DNA of 64,000 nt from Mycolicibacterium hodleri (GCF_025822245.1 NZ_JACKTL010000043.1:124001-188000), one strand, 5' to 3'. Counted from the stretch's first letter, positions 7,724 through 16,280 are shown. Notes: generated by a model from the letters alone, not told the origin. Made by a program: numbers and translations.

Positions 7724-8356
7724 GTGACGCACTGGCTCGACCACTCGCTGGTGCTGGCATCGGACTACCGCGTGTCCCACCCCGGGCGGGTCGGGCCGCT
7801 TCTCGAGGGACGCAACGGAGCCCTGGCCGACGTCGGAGCCCACCACGTGCTGGTCTACGCCGCGACCACCGACCCGCGGCGCGTCCTGGTCTTGATCGCC
7901 CTGCACGCCCGCGAGCCGCTGCTCGACATCCTGCGATCCCGCGTCTTCTTCGAGTGGTTCGACGCGGTCGGCGTGGACGACATCCCCGCCGTCTTCGCCG
8001 GCGAGCTCGTCGAACGGCTGACCACGAGTGCCGACCTCCCGGCGACCGTGCCCGAGGTCGTGGTGTCGATGGTGACTCCGGTCGACGATCTCGCGGCGCT
8101 GCGCGCCCACGTCCACGACACGGGCGACGACCTGCGCAGGGCGGGCGTCCGGAGGCTGTCGGTCTTCAGCGCGCTGGACGACCCGCTGGAGGTGATGATG
8201 CTTCTGCAGATCGACGACGAACTGCACGCCCACCACTGGCTGCAGTACTCCGAGCTCGCCGCCGAGTGGCTGACCAGGGCCGGCGTCGGCGCCTACCCGC
8301 CGGTGTTCGTCGGACGCCTCCAGAGCCTCGTCCGCGTCGACCCGCGACGCCCCTGA
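7724..8356 (+). CDS. Hypothetical protein, possible two-repeat alpha/beta barrel
   Basis: A 210-residue protein that I do not recognise. The start is the GTG at 7724 with GAAGGA about 8 bases upstream. The two halves look loosely alike. Each has a short beta-rich segment (HHVLVYAATTDPRRVLVLIAL; RRLSVFSALDDPLEVMMLLQ) followed by a helix and a segment ending in PAVFAGELVERL or PPVFVGRLQSLV. This suggests an internal duplication of a ferredoxin-like dimeric alpha/beta barrel unit. There is no signal peptide or membrane segment. It is divergent from the nitronate monooxygenase with the KstR-type box between them, so coregulation is possible. Its 3' end overlaps the convergent HAD gene by 64 bases. 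Confidence 0.72.
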   Translation: MTHWLDHSLVLASDYRVSHPGRVGPLLEGRNGALADVGAHHVLVYAATTDPRRVLVLIALHAREPLLDILRSRVFFEWFDAVGVDDIPAVFAGELVERLTTSADLPATVPEVVVSMVTPVDDLAALRAHVHDTGDDLRRAGVRRLSVFSALDDPLEVMMLLQIDDELHAHHWLQYSELAAEWLTRAGVGAYPPVFVGRLQSLVRVDPRRP

Positions 8357-9075
8357 TCGACGTCGACCCGCAGCACGGGCCAGCCCTTGCGGAGCGCCTC
8401 GGCGGCAAGGCCGGATCTCGGGTTGACCGGCCGGGGATGCCCGATCACCCGCATCAGGGCGGCGTCCTCGTCACCGTCGGCGTAGAAGTAGCTGTTCCTG
8501 AGGTCGACGTCGTTGCCGTCGGCAAACCGGGTGACCGCCGCGGCCTTGCTGGGGCCCCAGACGACCGGCTCGACGATGCCTCCGGTCAACAATCCGTCGT
8601 CGTCGGTTTCGAAGTGGTTGCAGATGACGGTCTCCACGCCGAGGAAGCGCGCGACCGGTTGGGCGTGGATCGTCAACGCCGAGGAGCTGAGCACCACGGT
8701 GTGGCCACGGTCCTGATGAGCGCGAACCACGTCGCGCATCTGCGGGTAGACCCTGGGCTCGATGTGGCGGCGAAACAGATATTCGCCAAGCTCGTCGAGG
8801 TCGGTGATCGAATCGCCCCGCAGGTAGCCCGCCGCCCTCACGACCAGGCGTTGAAACTCCATCCGCCCCAGTCGGTACCGCAGCGACGCCTCGAGGACGC
8901 CGAGCATCTCGCCGATGCTGGCCTGGCGGGCGTGGACGCGGTGCCCGGCGTGAGCGGTCGCCGTAAACCCCGACACCAGCGTGCCGTCCAAGTCGAAGAA
9001 GGCGCCGACCCGCGGGCCGGGCGGAGCTGCGGCGATGTCGTCGAGCAGGAGCGCGACGGGCTGAGCGGCGTTCAT
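8293..9075 (-). CDS. HAD-IB family hydrolase (PlsC N-domain-like)
   Basis: A 260-residue HAD superfamily subfamily IB phosphatase. Motif I is FFDLDGTLVSG, motif II VVLSSSALT, motif III Lys in GPSKAAAV, and motif IV YFYADGDEDAALM, so the catalytic set looks complete. It resembles the N-terminal HAD domain of mycobacterial PlsC-type fusion proteins, but the acyltransferase domain is absent. The start is the ATG at 9075 (MNAAQPVALL); a longer frame to 9177 adds unrelated sequence. The last 64 bases overlap the convergent gene ending at 8356, and its C-terminal Arg-rich tail is encoded there. Confidence 0.85.
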   Translation of the reverse strand: MNAAQPVALLLDDIAAAPPGPRVGAFFDLDGTLVSGFTATAHAGHRVHARQASIGEMLGVLEASLRYRLGRMEFQRLVVRAAGYLRGDSITDLDELGEYLFRRHIEPRVYPQMRDVVRAHQDRGHTVVLSSSALTIHAQPVARFLGVETVICNHFETDDDGLLTGGIVEPVVWGPSKAAAVTRFADGNDVDLRNSYFYADGDEDAALMRVIGHPRPVNPRSGLAAEALRKGWPVLRVDVDQGRRGSTRTRLWRRPTNTGG

Positions 9076-9292
9076 TTCACTCCAGGTATACAGGTGGTGA
9101 CGGCCGCCCGAATCCGGCGGCCCTCCTGGGGTCGACGGAGCGAACCACCCGGCTGATAGGGACGACGGACCACCCATCGGATAGGTTCAAGGTCGGCGGT
9201 TTCAAATTCGCGCCGGGTTCAGCCGGAGCCCCAGCGAACGAGAATCACGGCGCCGCACAACTCTTGCTGCGGTTGAACATGGAAGACGGGCT

Positions 9293-9682
9293 TTGAACGA
9301 ACAACGGGAATCGACTGACGGCACCTCGACGGCATCCGGCTCGACCTGCGAAGTCAACGAACGGCTGATCGGGGAGGTCGCGGTCGTGGCTGCCTCGGGT
9401 GTGGTCGACATGATCACGGCGCCTCAACTCGAGGACGCCATCACCGCAGCGCTGGCCAAGTCGCCTGCGGGCCTCGTCGTGGACTTGACCGAGGTGGAGT
9501 TCCTGGCGTCGGCCGGCATGGGCGTGCTCGTCGCGGCCCACGACGCCGCACCCGAGGGCGTCGCCATCCTGATCGTCGCCGACGGCCCCGCCACCAGTCG
9601 GCCACTCAAGCTGGTCGGCATCGCCGACATCATGCCGCTCCACGCCACCCTCGACGAGGCGCTGGCGACCTTCACGGCCTGA
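9293..9682 (+). CDS. STAS domain anti-sigma factor antagonist
   Basis: A 129-residue SpoIIAA/RsbV-like protein. The STAS core spans about residues 22-115. The conserved phospho-acceptor loop reads VEFLASAGMGVLVAAHD, with Ser in the expected place. Unphosphorylated antagonists bind anti-sigma kinases and free the sigma factor. The start is a TTG at 9293, with GGAAG at 9281-9285; no ATG is in frame nearby, so the start is uncertain. A GHKL-type ATPase gene follows 43 bases later, giving the classic antagonist/anti-sigma pair. No sigma factor gene is in the window. Confidence 0.83.
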   Translation: MNEQRESTDGTSTASGSTCEVNERLIGEVAVVAASGVVDMITAPQLEDAITAALAKSPAGLVVDLTEVEFLASAGMGVLVAAHDAAPEGVAILIVADGPATSRPLKLVGIADIMPLHATLDEALATFTA

Positions 9683-9725
9683 GTACGCATAGACGGTCAA
9701 GCTATTGGGTACCTCACCCATTGCG

Positions 9726-10169
9726 ATGATCGACTCAATGTTCAGGACAGTCTCCAGCGCAGAACGCTTCGAACGGGTGGGCGTGCCTGCGGAGCCAAGC
9801 GCTGCCGCCCACACCCGCGACGCCTTTTCGCGGTGGCTGCAGAGCACCTTCGACCTCGATCCGTACAAGGCCAACGACCTCGTCCTGGCGATCTACGAAG
9901 CGTTGGCCAACACGGCGGAGTTCGCCTACTCGACGACGGGGTTCGTCGGGACGATGGATCTGTGCGCAGCCCACGATTCCGCCGAGTCGGCGCTGTCGGT
10001 CACCGTGGCCGATCGCGGCCGGTGGCGCACCGCACCCTCGTATCCCGCCGACCGAAGTCGCGGCCGGGGCATCGCACTGATGAAGGCGCTCTCCGACCAG
10101 GCGTCCATCCAGACCTCGACCAGCGGCACCACGGTCCGCCTGGTCTGGACGGGCATTCGCCGGCGCTGA
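9726..10169 (+). CDS. ATP-binding anti-sigma regulatory protein (RsbW/HATPase_c_2-like)
   Basis: A 147-residue GHKL ATPase-type serine kinase. The N-box region reads YEALANTAEFAY, so the conserved Asn is present, but the position usually occupied by His is Phe. The G1 region VADRGRW and the glycine-rich lid DRSRGRGIALMKAL are recognisable. Such proteins bind a sigma factor or phosphorylate a STAS partner. The STAS gene just upstream is the likely partner. The ATG at 9726 is chosen over an in-frame TTG at 9705. The stop lies 8 bases from the convergent gene ending at 10177. Confidence 0.82.
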   Translation: MIDSMFRTVSSAERFERVGVPAEPSAAAHTRDAFSRWLQSTFDLDPYKANDLVLAIYEALANTAEFAYSTTGFVGTMDLCAAHDSAESALSVTVADRGRWRTAPSYPADRSRGRGIALMKALSDQASIQTSTSGTTVRLVWTGIRRR

Positions 10170-10176
10170 CGCACGG

Positions 10177-11253
10177 TCAGTCCAGGACGACGACCCCCCT
10201 GCCCGTCGGCAGCGGCAGGTCCAGGGTGGTGCGGATCCCCGGCGCCGCGGCGATCACGTCCGGGATGGAGTTCACGATGCGGGCGGCGGCCGCAAGAATG
10301 GCCGCGTAGGGCGCGCCGCCGTGCGCGCTGGTCGGCACGATGTCCGCGAAGTACGACGGCTCGCCGGTGATCTCGATCCGATAGGAACCACCCGGGTGGG
10401 CGGGTTGGGCCCAGTCGGGCCGCAGGTCGGCCCGCAGCCGGGTGACGTGCTCCACGACGATGACGGGCTTGCCCCGCACCAGGCCCTCGATTTGGAAGCG
10501 CAGCGCCGCGACCGTGCCCTTGGCTATGCGCCCGGCGGCCACCTCGAGGTCTTCCGGCGCCGGTTCCTGCTCGACTGAGTCCCGGATCTCGTCGACCTCG
10601 ACGCCCAAACCCGCGGCGAGCTGCCGGATGGCCGTCCCCCACGCGATGCTCAGCACCCCCGGCTGGAACAGCATCGGGAATTCGCCGATCGGGTTGCCGA
10701 AGCCCATGACGTCGAACATCACCGTGACGCCGTCGTAGGTGGAGTAGTCGGCGATTTCCATCGTGCGTACCTGGTGGATCGTCTGGCAGGTGCCCGCCAG
10801 CGCGAACGGCAGGAGGTCGGTGGCGAATCCGGGGTCGACCCCGGTGATGAAGACGCTCGAATCACCTTGTCGGGCAGCATCTTCCACGCGCTCGATGTAC
10901 TTGTGGGGAATGACCTGCCATGGGTACTGCAGCACGCCGGGGGCCGAGCCCACCACGTCGACGCCCGCGCCGAGGAACAGTCGGACGTCGGCCATCGCCT
11001 CCTTGAGCCGGACGTCGCCCATCGCGCAGTAGACGACGCACTCGGGTTTGGCGGCCACGATCGCGTCCAGGTCGTCGACGGCCAGAACTCCGGTCGTCAC
11101 CTCCAGGCCCGCCAGCTCGCCCGCGTCCTTGCCGACCTTGGCGTCGGAGGACACCCAGACCCCGGTCAGCTCGAAGCGTTCGTCGGTGATCAGCTGCCGC
11201 AGCGCGAGGCTGCCACAGTTGCCGGTGCCGACGAGTGCGACGCGGATCGCCAT
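10177..11253 (-). CDS. Dihydrodipicolinate reductase-like NAD(P)-binding protein
   Basis: A 358-residue Rossmann-fold protein. The N-terminal dinucleotide motif is VALVGTGNCGSLAL, followed by a DapB_N-like domain and a long C-terminal domain with VFITGVDPGFATDLLPFAL. It belongs to the group annotated as DapB-like or NAD(P)H-dependent amine dehydrogenase family, of which mycobacteria have several copies of unknown substrate. It is not DapB itself; the DapB catalytic motif is not evident and it is longer. GAGGAGAA precedes the ATG at 11253. The divergent region with the SDR at 11355 contains a KstR-type box, so a role in steroid or side-chain catabolism is inferred. Confidence 0.8.
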   Translation of the reverse strand: MAIRVALVGTGNCGSLALRQLITDERFELTGVWVSSDAKVGKDAGELAGLEVTTGVLAVDDLDAIVAAKPECVVYCAMGDVRLKEAMADVRLFLGAGVDVVGSAPGVLQYPWQVIPHKYIERVEDAARQGDSSVFITGVDPGFATDLLPFALAGTCQTIHQVRTMEIADYSTYDGVTVMFDVMGFGNPIGEFPMLFQPGVLSIAWGTAIRQLAAGLGVEVDEIRDSVEQEPAPEDLEVAAGRIAKGTVAALRFQIEGLVRGKPVIVVEHVTRLRADLRPDWAQPAHPGGSYRIEITGEPSYFADIVPTSAHGGAPYAAILAAAARIVNSIPDVIAAAPGIRTTLDLPLPTGRGVVVLD

Positions 11254-11307
11254 TGACGTTCTCCTCACGATGGATGCCATGGGAGTATGCGGTCCACGGG
11301 TCGGAAT

Positions 11308-11321
11308 TGGAACAGGTTCTA
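11308..11321. promoter_or_regulatory. KstR-type box (TNNAACNNGTTNNA)
   Basis: TGGAACAGGTTCTA matches the KstR consensus at all fixed positions. It lies 55 bases before the reductase start (11253) and 33 bases before the SDR start (11355). It would cover the -35 region of the SDR promoter, if TAACCT at 11341-11346 is its -10. Confidence 0.72.
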
Positions 11322-11340
11322 GTCGAAAAGGGGCATGCGG

Positions 11341-11346
11341 TAACCT
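11341..11346 (+). promoter_or_regulatory. Putative -10 element of the SDR gene
   Basis: TAACCT fits the mycobacterial TANNNT -10 pattern and ends 8 bases before the ATG at 11355, which would give a leaderless transcript. No strong Shine-Dalgarno is present before this ATG, which agrees. Confidence 0.4.
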
Positions 11347-11354
11347 GACCCGTC

Positions 11355-12098
11355 ATGGGACGCGTGGACGAAAAAGTTGCACTGATCAGCGGCGGGGCGC
11401 GGGGGATGGGCGCCGCACACGCCCGGATGCTGGTGGCCGAGGGCGCAAAAGTGATCATCGGTGACATCCTCGACGAGGAGGGCAAGGCCCTCGCCGACGA
11501 CATCGGTGAATCCGCGCGCTACGTCCACCTCGACGTCACCGACGCCGAACAGTGGGACGCCGCCGTCGCGACCGCGATCTCCGAATTCGGCAAACTCAAC
11601 GTCTTGGTCAACAACGCCGGCATCGTGGCGCTGGGCAAGATCGGCAGCTTCGACATGGCGAAGTGGCAGAAGGTCATCGACGTCAACCTCACCGGGACGT
11701 TCCTCGGCATGCAGGCCTCCGTCGAGGCGATGAAGGCCGCCGGCGGCGGCTCCATCATCAACGTGTCCTCTATCGAGGGCCTCCGCGGCGCCGCGATGGT
11801 GCATCCGTACGTGGCGACCAAGTGGGCCGTGCGCGGCCTCGCCAAGTCGGCGGCGATCGAACTGGGCAAGTTCAACATCCGGATCAATTCGCTGCACCCC
11901 GGCTTCATTCGCACGCCGATGACCAAGCACTTCCCCGACGACATGGTCACCGCGCCGCTCGGCCGCCCCGGCGAGTGCGACGAGGTGGCGACGTTCGTCG
12001 TGTTCCTCGCCAGCGACGAGTCGTCCTTCTCCACCGGTGCCGAGTTCGTAGTCGACGGCGGACTGGTGACCGACGTCCCGCACAAGGATCTGTTCTAG
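11355..12098 (+). CDS. SDR family oxidoreductase, 3-alpha/20-beta-hydroxysteroid dehydrogenase type
   Basis: A 247-residue classical SDR. NAD-binding SGGARGMGAAHAR, NNAG in LVNNAGIVAL, catalytic Ser in NVSSIEGLRG and Tyr-Lys in YVATK. The C-terminal segment SSFSTGAEFVVDGG is characteristic of the FabG3 (Rv2002)/20-beta-hydroxysteroid dehydrogenase group. It differs enough from Rv2002 at the N- and C-termini that I call it a paralogue rather than the orthologue. A KstR-type box just upstream supports a steroid role. The substrate and stereochemistry are inferred from family only. Confidence 0.87.
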   Translation: MGRVDEKVALISGGARGMGAAHARMLVAEGAKVIIGDILDEEGKALADDIGESARYVHLDVTDAEQWDAAVATAISEFGKLNVLVNNAGIVALGKIGSFDMAKWQKVIDVNLTGTFLGMQASVEAMKAAGGGSIINVSSIEGLRGAAMVHPYVATKWAVRGLAKSAAIELGKFNIRINSLHPGFIRTPMTKHFPDDMVTAPLGRPGECDEVATFVVFLASDESSFSTGAEFVVDGGLVTDVPHKDLF

Positions 12099-12204
12099 CC
12101 GCTGCCGTGGCGATCGCCTGATCTGCGGATGGCCGACGCGTTCGGCCGTCCGTCCGAACGGCATGCACAATGAGGGACCCCCCACGTCGCCGTGACGTAC
12201 CCCC

Positions 12205-14988
12205 ATGCCAGGACGGAGTAGCCCCATCGCGCCCAAGATGCGCCGAACCGCCGTCCTGGGCCTCGTGGTTCTGTTCCTGCTGCTCGTCCTGAGCGTTGGA
12301 GACGTGCCTCGCTTCGCCCGGCCGGAACCGCCGGCCAAGGACGTCGGGCTGTCCGACGGCTGGCAACTGGCCTCGGCCAGGGACGTCACCGACGAGGGCT
12401 CGGCGATCTCCCGCGCGGGCTATCGCAACCCGAAGTGGCACGACGTCCGCCGCATGCCCGCCACCGTCCTGCAGGCCCTCCAGGACGACGGCACCTACCC
12501 GAACCTGTACTACGGCAAGAACCTCCTCGACGAGGTCCCGCAGGACCTGTGGAAGCAGGACTGGTGGTACCGCACCACCTTCGACGCCGAAGCCGGGCAC
12601 CGCACCTACCAACTCGACTTCCCCGGCATCAACTACCGCGCCGAGATCTGGCTCAACGGCCAGCTGGTCGCCGACGCGCGGCAGATCGTCGGCATGTACG
12701 TCGACCACGACCTCGACGTCACCAAGTGGATCCGGCCTGGGCAGCCCAACACCCTCGCGGTGAAGGTGACCCCGGAGCGGTCACTGCAGGACGTCGACGG
12801 GGTCGAGCTGGCCGACAGCTGGTTCGACTGGATCAACTGGAACTACCTGGGGTACCAGGGGCCGAACAAGAACCCCGGCAACGGCAACTCGTTCGTCGCC
12901 GATCGCAACGCGGGCGTCTGGAAACCCGTGACGCTGCGCATGTCCGGCGCGGTGGCGATCGCCGCCGCCACGGTGAACACCGAACTGCCGCTGCCGAATA
13001 CCGACACCGCGCGGCTGTCCATCTTCACCACGCTGCGCAACTTCTCGACCGACCGCATCCGGGGCGTGGTCCGCGCCACCATCAGCCGCGCGGGCAAGCC
13101 GGACGTCGAGGTCGAGAAGGCCGTCAGTCTCGGTCCCGGCGAACGCCGCGACGTCGACTTCGCCGCCGACGACTTCAGCCAACTCACCGTCGACCATCCG
13201 GATCTGTGGTGGCCGTACACGATGGGTGCTCCCAACCTGTACGACCTGCGGCTCGAGTTCCGCCAATTCGGCAGCGCGGTCGACGAAACTCACCAGCGCT
13301 TCGGCGTGCGCACCATCTCCCAGTTCCGCGACGACGATGGCCGCTTCCCCGAACTCGGCGCCGGCGGCAACTTCTATCTCCAGGTCAACGGCCGCGACTT
13401 CCTGGTGCGCGGCGCCACCTACACCCCGGACCTGCTCTACGCCTACGACCCGAACCGCGAGGACGCCATCCTGTCCTACGTGCGCGACCTCGGCCTGAAC
13501 ATGCTGCGGCTGGAGTCGAAGATCCCCGACGAGGGGTTCGCGGAGAAGGCCGACGAACTCGGCATCCCGCTGATGGTCGGCTGGATGTGCTGCAACCAAT
13601 GGGAGAAGTGGCCGCAGTGGGACGACGAGGACAACCGCGTCGCCCGCGACAGCCTGCGCTCGCAGATCACCATGCTGCGCTCGCACGCCTCGGCCGTCGT
13701 CTGGGCCAACGCCAGCGACGGGCGACCGCCGGACAAGGTGCGGGAGGACTACCACCAGATTCTGCGAGACCTGCACTGGCAGAACGCCGTCGTCGACACC
13801 GTGTCGTCCTACGTCACCGACGACACGGGGAAACGGCTCTGGGACGGCATCCAGATGGCCGGGCCGTACACGTGGCGGCCACCGTCCTACTGGTTCAGCG
13901 GCAACTACGGCGCAGCCAGGGGCGCCTCGGCCGAACAGGGCGACAACGAGCACATTCCGCCGTTCGCGAGCCTGCAGCAGTTCATCCCGCCGGACAAGTT
14001 GTGGCCCATCAACGACTACTGGTACTTCCACGCCGGGTCCAACCCGGACAACACGGCGCTGACCAGCACCCAGCTCGCCGTCAACCGGCGCTACGGCCCG
14101 TCGGGCAGCGCGTACGAATTCGCCCGCAAGGCGCAGCTCGCGCACTACGAGTCCACCCGGGCCCAGTTCGAGTCGTTCGCCGCCCTCGGCTGGGCGGGGC
14201 ACAAGATGACCATCTACTGGATGCTGAACAACCACTGGCCGTCGTTCTTCGGCAACCTGTTCGACTACTACCTGCGCCCCGGCGGCGCGTACTACGGCGC
14301 CAAGCAGGGCTTGCGGCCGCTGTCGGCGGTGTTCGACTCCTACGCGACCGGAGACCGCAGCCGGGCGAACGTCACCCTGGTCAACCAGACGCCCGAGCAG
14401 GCCAAGGACGTCCGCGTCCGGGTTCGGGTGTACGACCTGCAGGGCCGGGTGCGCGACGACCAGACCAGCGCCGCCCTCACCGTGGGTTCGGGGGACACCG
14501 CACGTGCCCTCACCCTGCCGCGGGAGGCGCGCGACTCCCGGGTCTTCTTCGTCCGCTGCGAGGTCCTCGACGCCTCGGGCACGGTCGTCGACGAGAACGT
14601 GTACTGGCAGTCCCAGCGCAACGACGACGTCGGAGATCCCGACGGGGACTTCGCCTTCGAACTCCATCAGAACAGCTGGGCCGACATGACCCCGTTGAAC
14701 TATCTGGCGAAGGTGCCGCTGGCGGTGACGGCGACACGGTCCGAGGGCGGGGTGGTGATCTCGCTGCGCAACCCGACCACACAGGTCGCCTTCTTCGAGC
14801 GGGCCGAGGTGACCTCGACCCGGGACGGCGACGAGGTGCTGCCGATCACCTACGACGACAACTACGTGACGGTGTTCCCCGGCGAGACGGTCGACGTCCG
14901 CGCGACGGTGCCGAGCGGCTTGGCACCCGCCGACTGGGTCCGGGTCACGGGATACAACACCGCACCGGTCGTCATACCGGTCTCGTAG
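12205..14988 (+). CDS. Membrane-anchored GH2 family exo-beta-glycosidase (exo-glucosaminidase-like)
   Basis: A 927-residue protein with an N-terminal membrane segment (about residues 15-31, VLGLVVLFLLLVLSVG) and a large extracytoplasmic part. The order is GH2 sugar-binding domain (WLNGQL near 150), Ig-like domains, TIM barrel (about 400-720) and C-terminal Ig-like domains. The pattern follows GH2 exo-beta-D-glucosaminidases and mannosylglycoprotein endo-beta-mannosidases. Asp505 (NASDG) lies where the acid/base residue is expected and Glu577 (ASAEQG) matches the nucleophile. Their spacing of 72 equals my recollection of positions 469 and 541 in Amycolatopsis CsxA. Ordinary GH2 enzymes have Glu at the first position. 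The 3' end overlaps the convergent mannosyltransferase gene by 127 bases. Confidence 0.82.
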   Translation: MPGRSSPIAPKMRRTAVLGLVVLFLLLVLSVGDVPRFARPEPPAKDVGLSDGWQLASARDVTDEGSAISRAGYRNPKWHDVRRMPATVLQALQDDGTYPNLYYGKNLLDEVPQDLWKQDWWYRTTFDAEAGHRTYQLDFPGINYRAEIWLNGQLVADARQIVGMYVDHDLDVTKWIRPGQPNTLAVKVTPERSLQDVDGVELADSWFDWINWNYLGYQGPNKNPGNGNSFVADRNAGVWKPVTLRMSGAVAIAAATVNTELPLPNTDTARLSIFTTLRNFSTDRIRGVVRATISRAGKPDVEVEKAVSLGPGERRDVDFAADDFSQLTVDHPDLWWPYTMGAPNLYDLRLEFRQFGSAVDETHQRFGVRTISQFRDDDGRFPELGAGGNFYLQVNGRDFLVRGATYTPDLLYAYDPNREDAILSYVRDLGLNMLRLESKIPDEGFAEKADELGIPLMVGWMCCNQWEKWPQWDDEDNRVARDSLRSQITMLRSHASAVVWANASDGRPPDKVREDYHQILRDLHWQNAVVDTVSSYVTDDTGKRLWDGIQMAGPYTWRPPSYWFSGNYGAARGASAEQGDNEHIPPFASLQQFIPPDKLWPINDYWYFHAGSNPDNTALTSTQLAVNRRYGPSGSAYEFARKAQLAHYESTRAQFESFAALGWAGHKMTIYWMLNNHWPSFFGNLFDYYLRPGGAYYGAKQGLRPLSAVFDSYATGDRSRANVTLVNQTPEQAKDVRVRVRVYDLQGRVRDDQTSAALTVGSGDTARALTLPREARDSRVFFVRCEVLDASGTVVDENVYWQSQRNDDVGDPDGDFAFELHQNSWADMTPLNYLAKVPLAVTATRSEGGVVISLRNPTTQVAFFERAEVTSTRDGDEVLPITYDDNYVTVFPGETVDVRATVPSGLAPADWVRVTGYNTAPVVIPVS

Positions 14989-16166
14989 TCGGGCCGCCCG
15001 CGCAACCACCACGCGGTGCCGGCCAGCACGACGACGAACCCCGCCAGGTAGGCGGCCGGGATTGCGACGTCCCACGATCCGCCGGGCCGCAGCGACAGCA
15101 GACCGGTCTCCGGGGTGTCACCCGCGGTCGACACCGGCCAGCCGGCGAACACGCCCCAGAAGAGCCACAGTCCGACGAGCGCCCACCGGCTGCCCAGGAC
15201 GTAGGCCCGGTGTCCGAGGTGAACCACCAGCGGTACCACCCACACCCAGTGGTGGCTCCAGCTGAACGGCGACAGCGCGGCCGACGCCATCCCCACGACG
15301 GCCACCCCGAGGACCGCCTGGCCCCGCCGCCACGCCAGCACCGCGACGGCCAACGCGGCGACCGCCAGCGCAGCGGTCGCCGCGACCGTCGGTGCACCGT
15401 CGACGTGCATCCGGACGAACAACCCCTTCAGGCTGGTGTTCGCGACGGGGTCACTGGTGATCCTGGCGACGTCGTCGAAACCGCCGCGGAGCCAGAAGTA
15501 TCCGGAATCGCGGGGCAGCAGAAGGAACCCCAGGGCCACCGTGGCGACGAACGTCACGGTCGCCACCACCGCGGCGCGTCGTCTCCCGGTGAGGATCAGG
15601 TAGACGACGAACAACGCCGGGGTGAGCTTGATGCCGGCGACGACGCCGATGCCGACGCCGGCCCACCGGCGCGTGTCGGGGCCGAGCAGGTCGGCGACCA
15701 CGACCGCGAGGATCAGCAGGTTGACCTGCCCGAGTTGCAGTGAGAGCCGCACCGGTTCCAGCCAGCAGGCCAGGCCCGTCAGCAGCGCGCCGAGGCCCCA
15801 CAGCCCGGCCGAGGTGCGCACTCCGAGCCGCACCAGACAGCGCTGGACGACGTAGACCAGCAGCGCGGCGTTCACCAGGAGCCCGAGCACCTGCGTCACC
15901 CGGGACGTGACGAGGGTCAGCGGAAGTGAGCACAGGGCTGCGAAGGGCGTGTAGTCGAACAGCAGCGTCCGTGGGTTGCCGGTCAACCCCACCGAATAGA
16001 GGTCCGCACCGGCAAGCGCCCGTTGCGCGCCGAACCGGTACACCAGCAGGTCGACCTGACTGGCGAGGCTCGGCCACCGCAGACACACCCCCACGAACGC
16101 GACCACCGCCGCCAGTAGGACCACCGGCCCGTAGACGCGGACCCGCGCGTTCGCCGTGTTGGACAT
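14862..16166 (-). CDS. GT87 (DUF2029) polyprenol-phosphate-mannose-dependent mannosyltransferase
   Basis: A 434-residue polytopic membrane protein with about ten hydrophobic segments. The first is VVLLAAVVAFVGVCL, followed by an early acidic loop containing SQVDLLVYRFGA. The DUF2029 pattern includes LFDYTPFAALCSLPL, QLGQVNLLI, GIKLTPALFVVYL and SPFSWSHHWVW. Mycobacterial relatives are alpha-mannosyltransferases that extend PIM and lipomannan/LAM using C50-P-mannose. I cannot tell whether this is PimE-, Rv2181- or Rv1459-like from sequence alone. The last 127 bases overlap the 3' end of the GH2 gene, and the C-terminal polar tail is encoded there. Confidence 0.85.
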   Translation of the reverse strand: MSNTANARVRVYGPVVLLAAVVAFVGVCLRWPSLASQVDLLVYRFGAQRALAGADLYSVGLTGNPRTLLFDYTPFAALCSLPLTLVTSRVTQVLGLLVNAALLVYVVQRCLVRLGVRTSAGLWGLGALLTGLACWLEPVRLSLQLGQVNLLILAVVVADLLGPDTRRWAGVGIGVVAGIKLTPALFVVYLILTGRRRAAVVATVTFVATVALGFLLLPRDSGYFWLRGGFDDVARITSDPVANTSLKGLFVRMHVDGAPTVAATAALAVAALAVAVLAWRRGQAVLGVAVVGMASAALSPFSWSHHWVWVVPLVVHLGHRAYVLGSRWALVGLWLFWGVFAGWPVSTAGDTPETGLLSLRPGGSWDVAIPAAYLAGFVVVLAGTAWWLRGRPDYETGMTTGAVLYPVTRTQSAGAKPLGTVARTSTVSPGNTVT

Positions 16167-16280
16167 CTGGCGAAGCTACTGGAGGCCACCTGGACGGTTC
16201 CTGAAAGTCGGGGTGGCCGCACGGGGCGTGACGGCTACCGGGAGGATGTCCCCATGAGCTCATCCGAAGAGGAGGTGGCG

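Noticed and set aside
9076..9292. SigF-type promoter upstream of the STAS gene
   Set aside because: GGTTT and GGGTT occur but only 12 bases apart, too short for the 15-17 base spacer of the SigF pattern.
12435..15743. Very long plus-strand open frame of about 1100 codons overlapping the GH2 gene
   Set aside because: It is Arg/Pro-rich with no recognisable domain and is a GC-driven shadow of the GH2 and mannosyltransferase genes.
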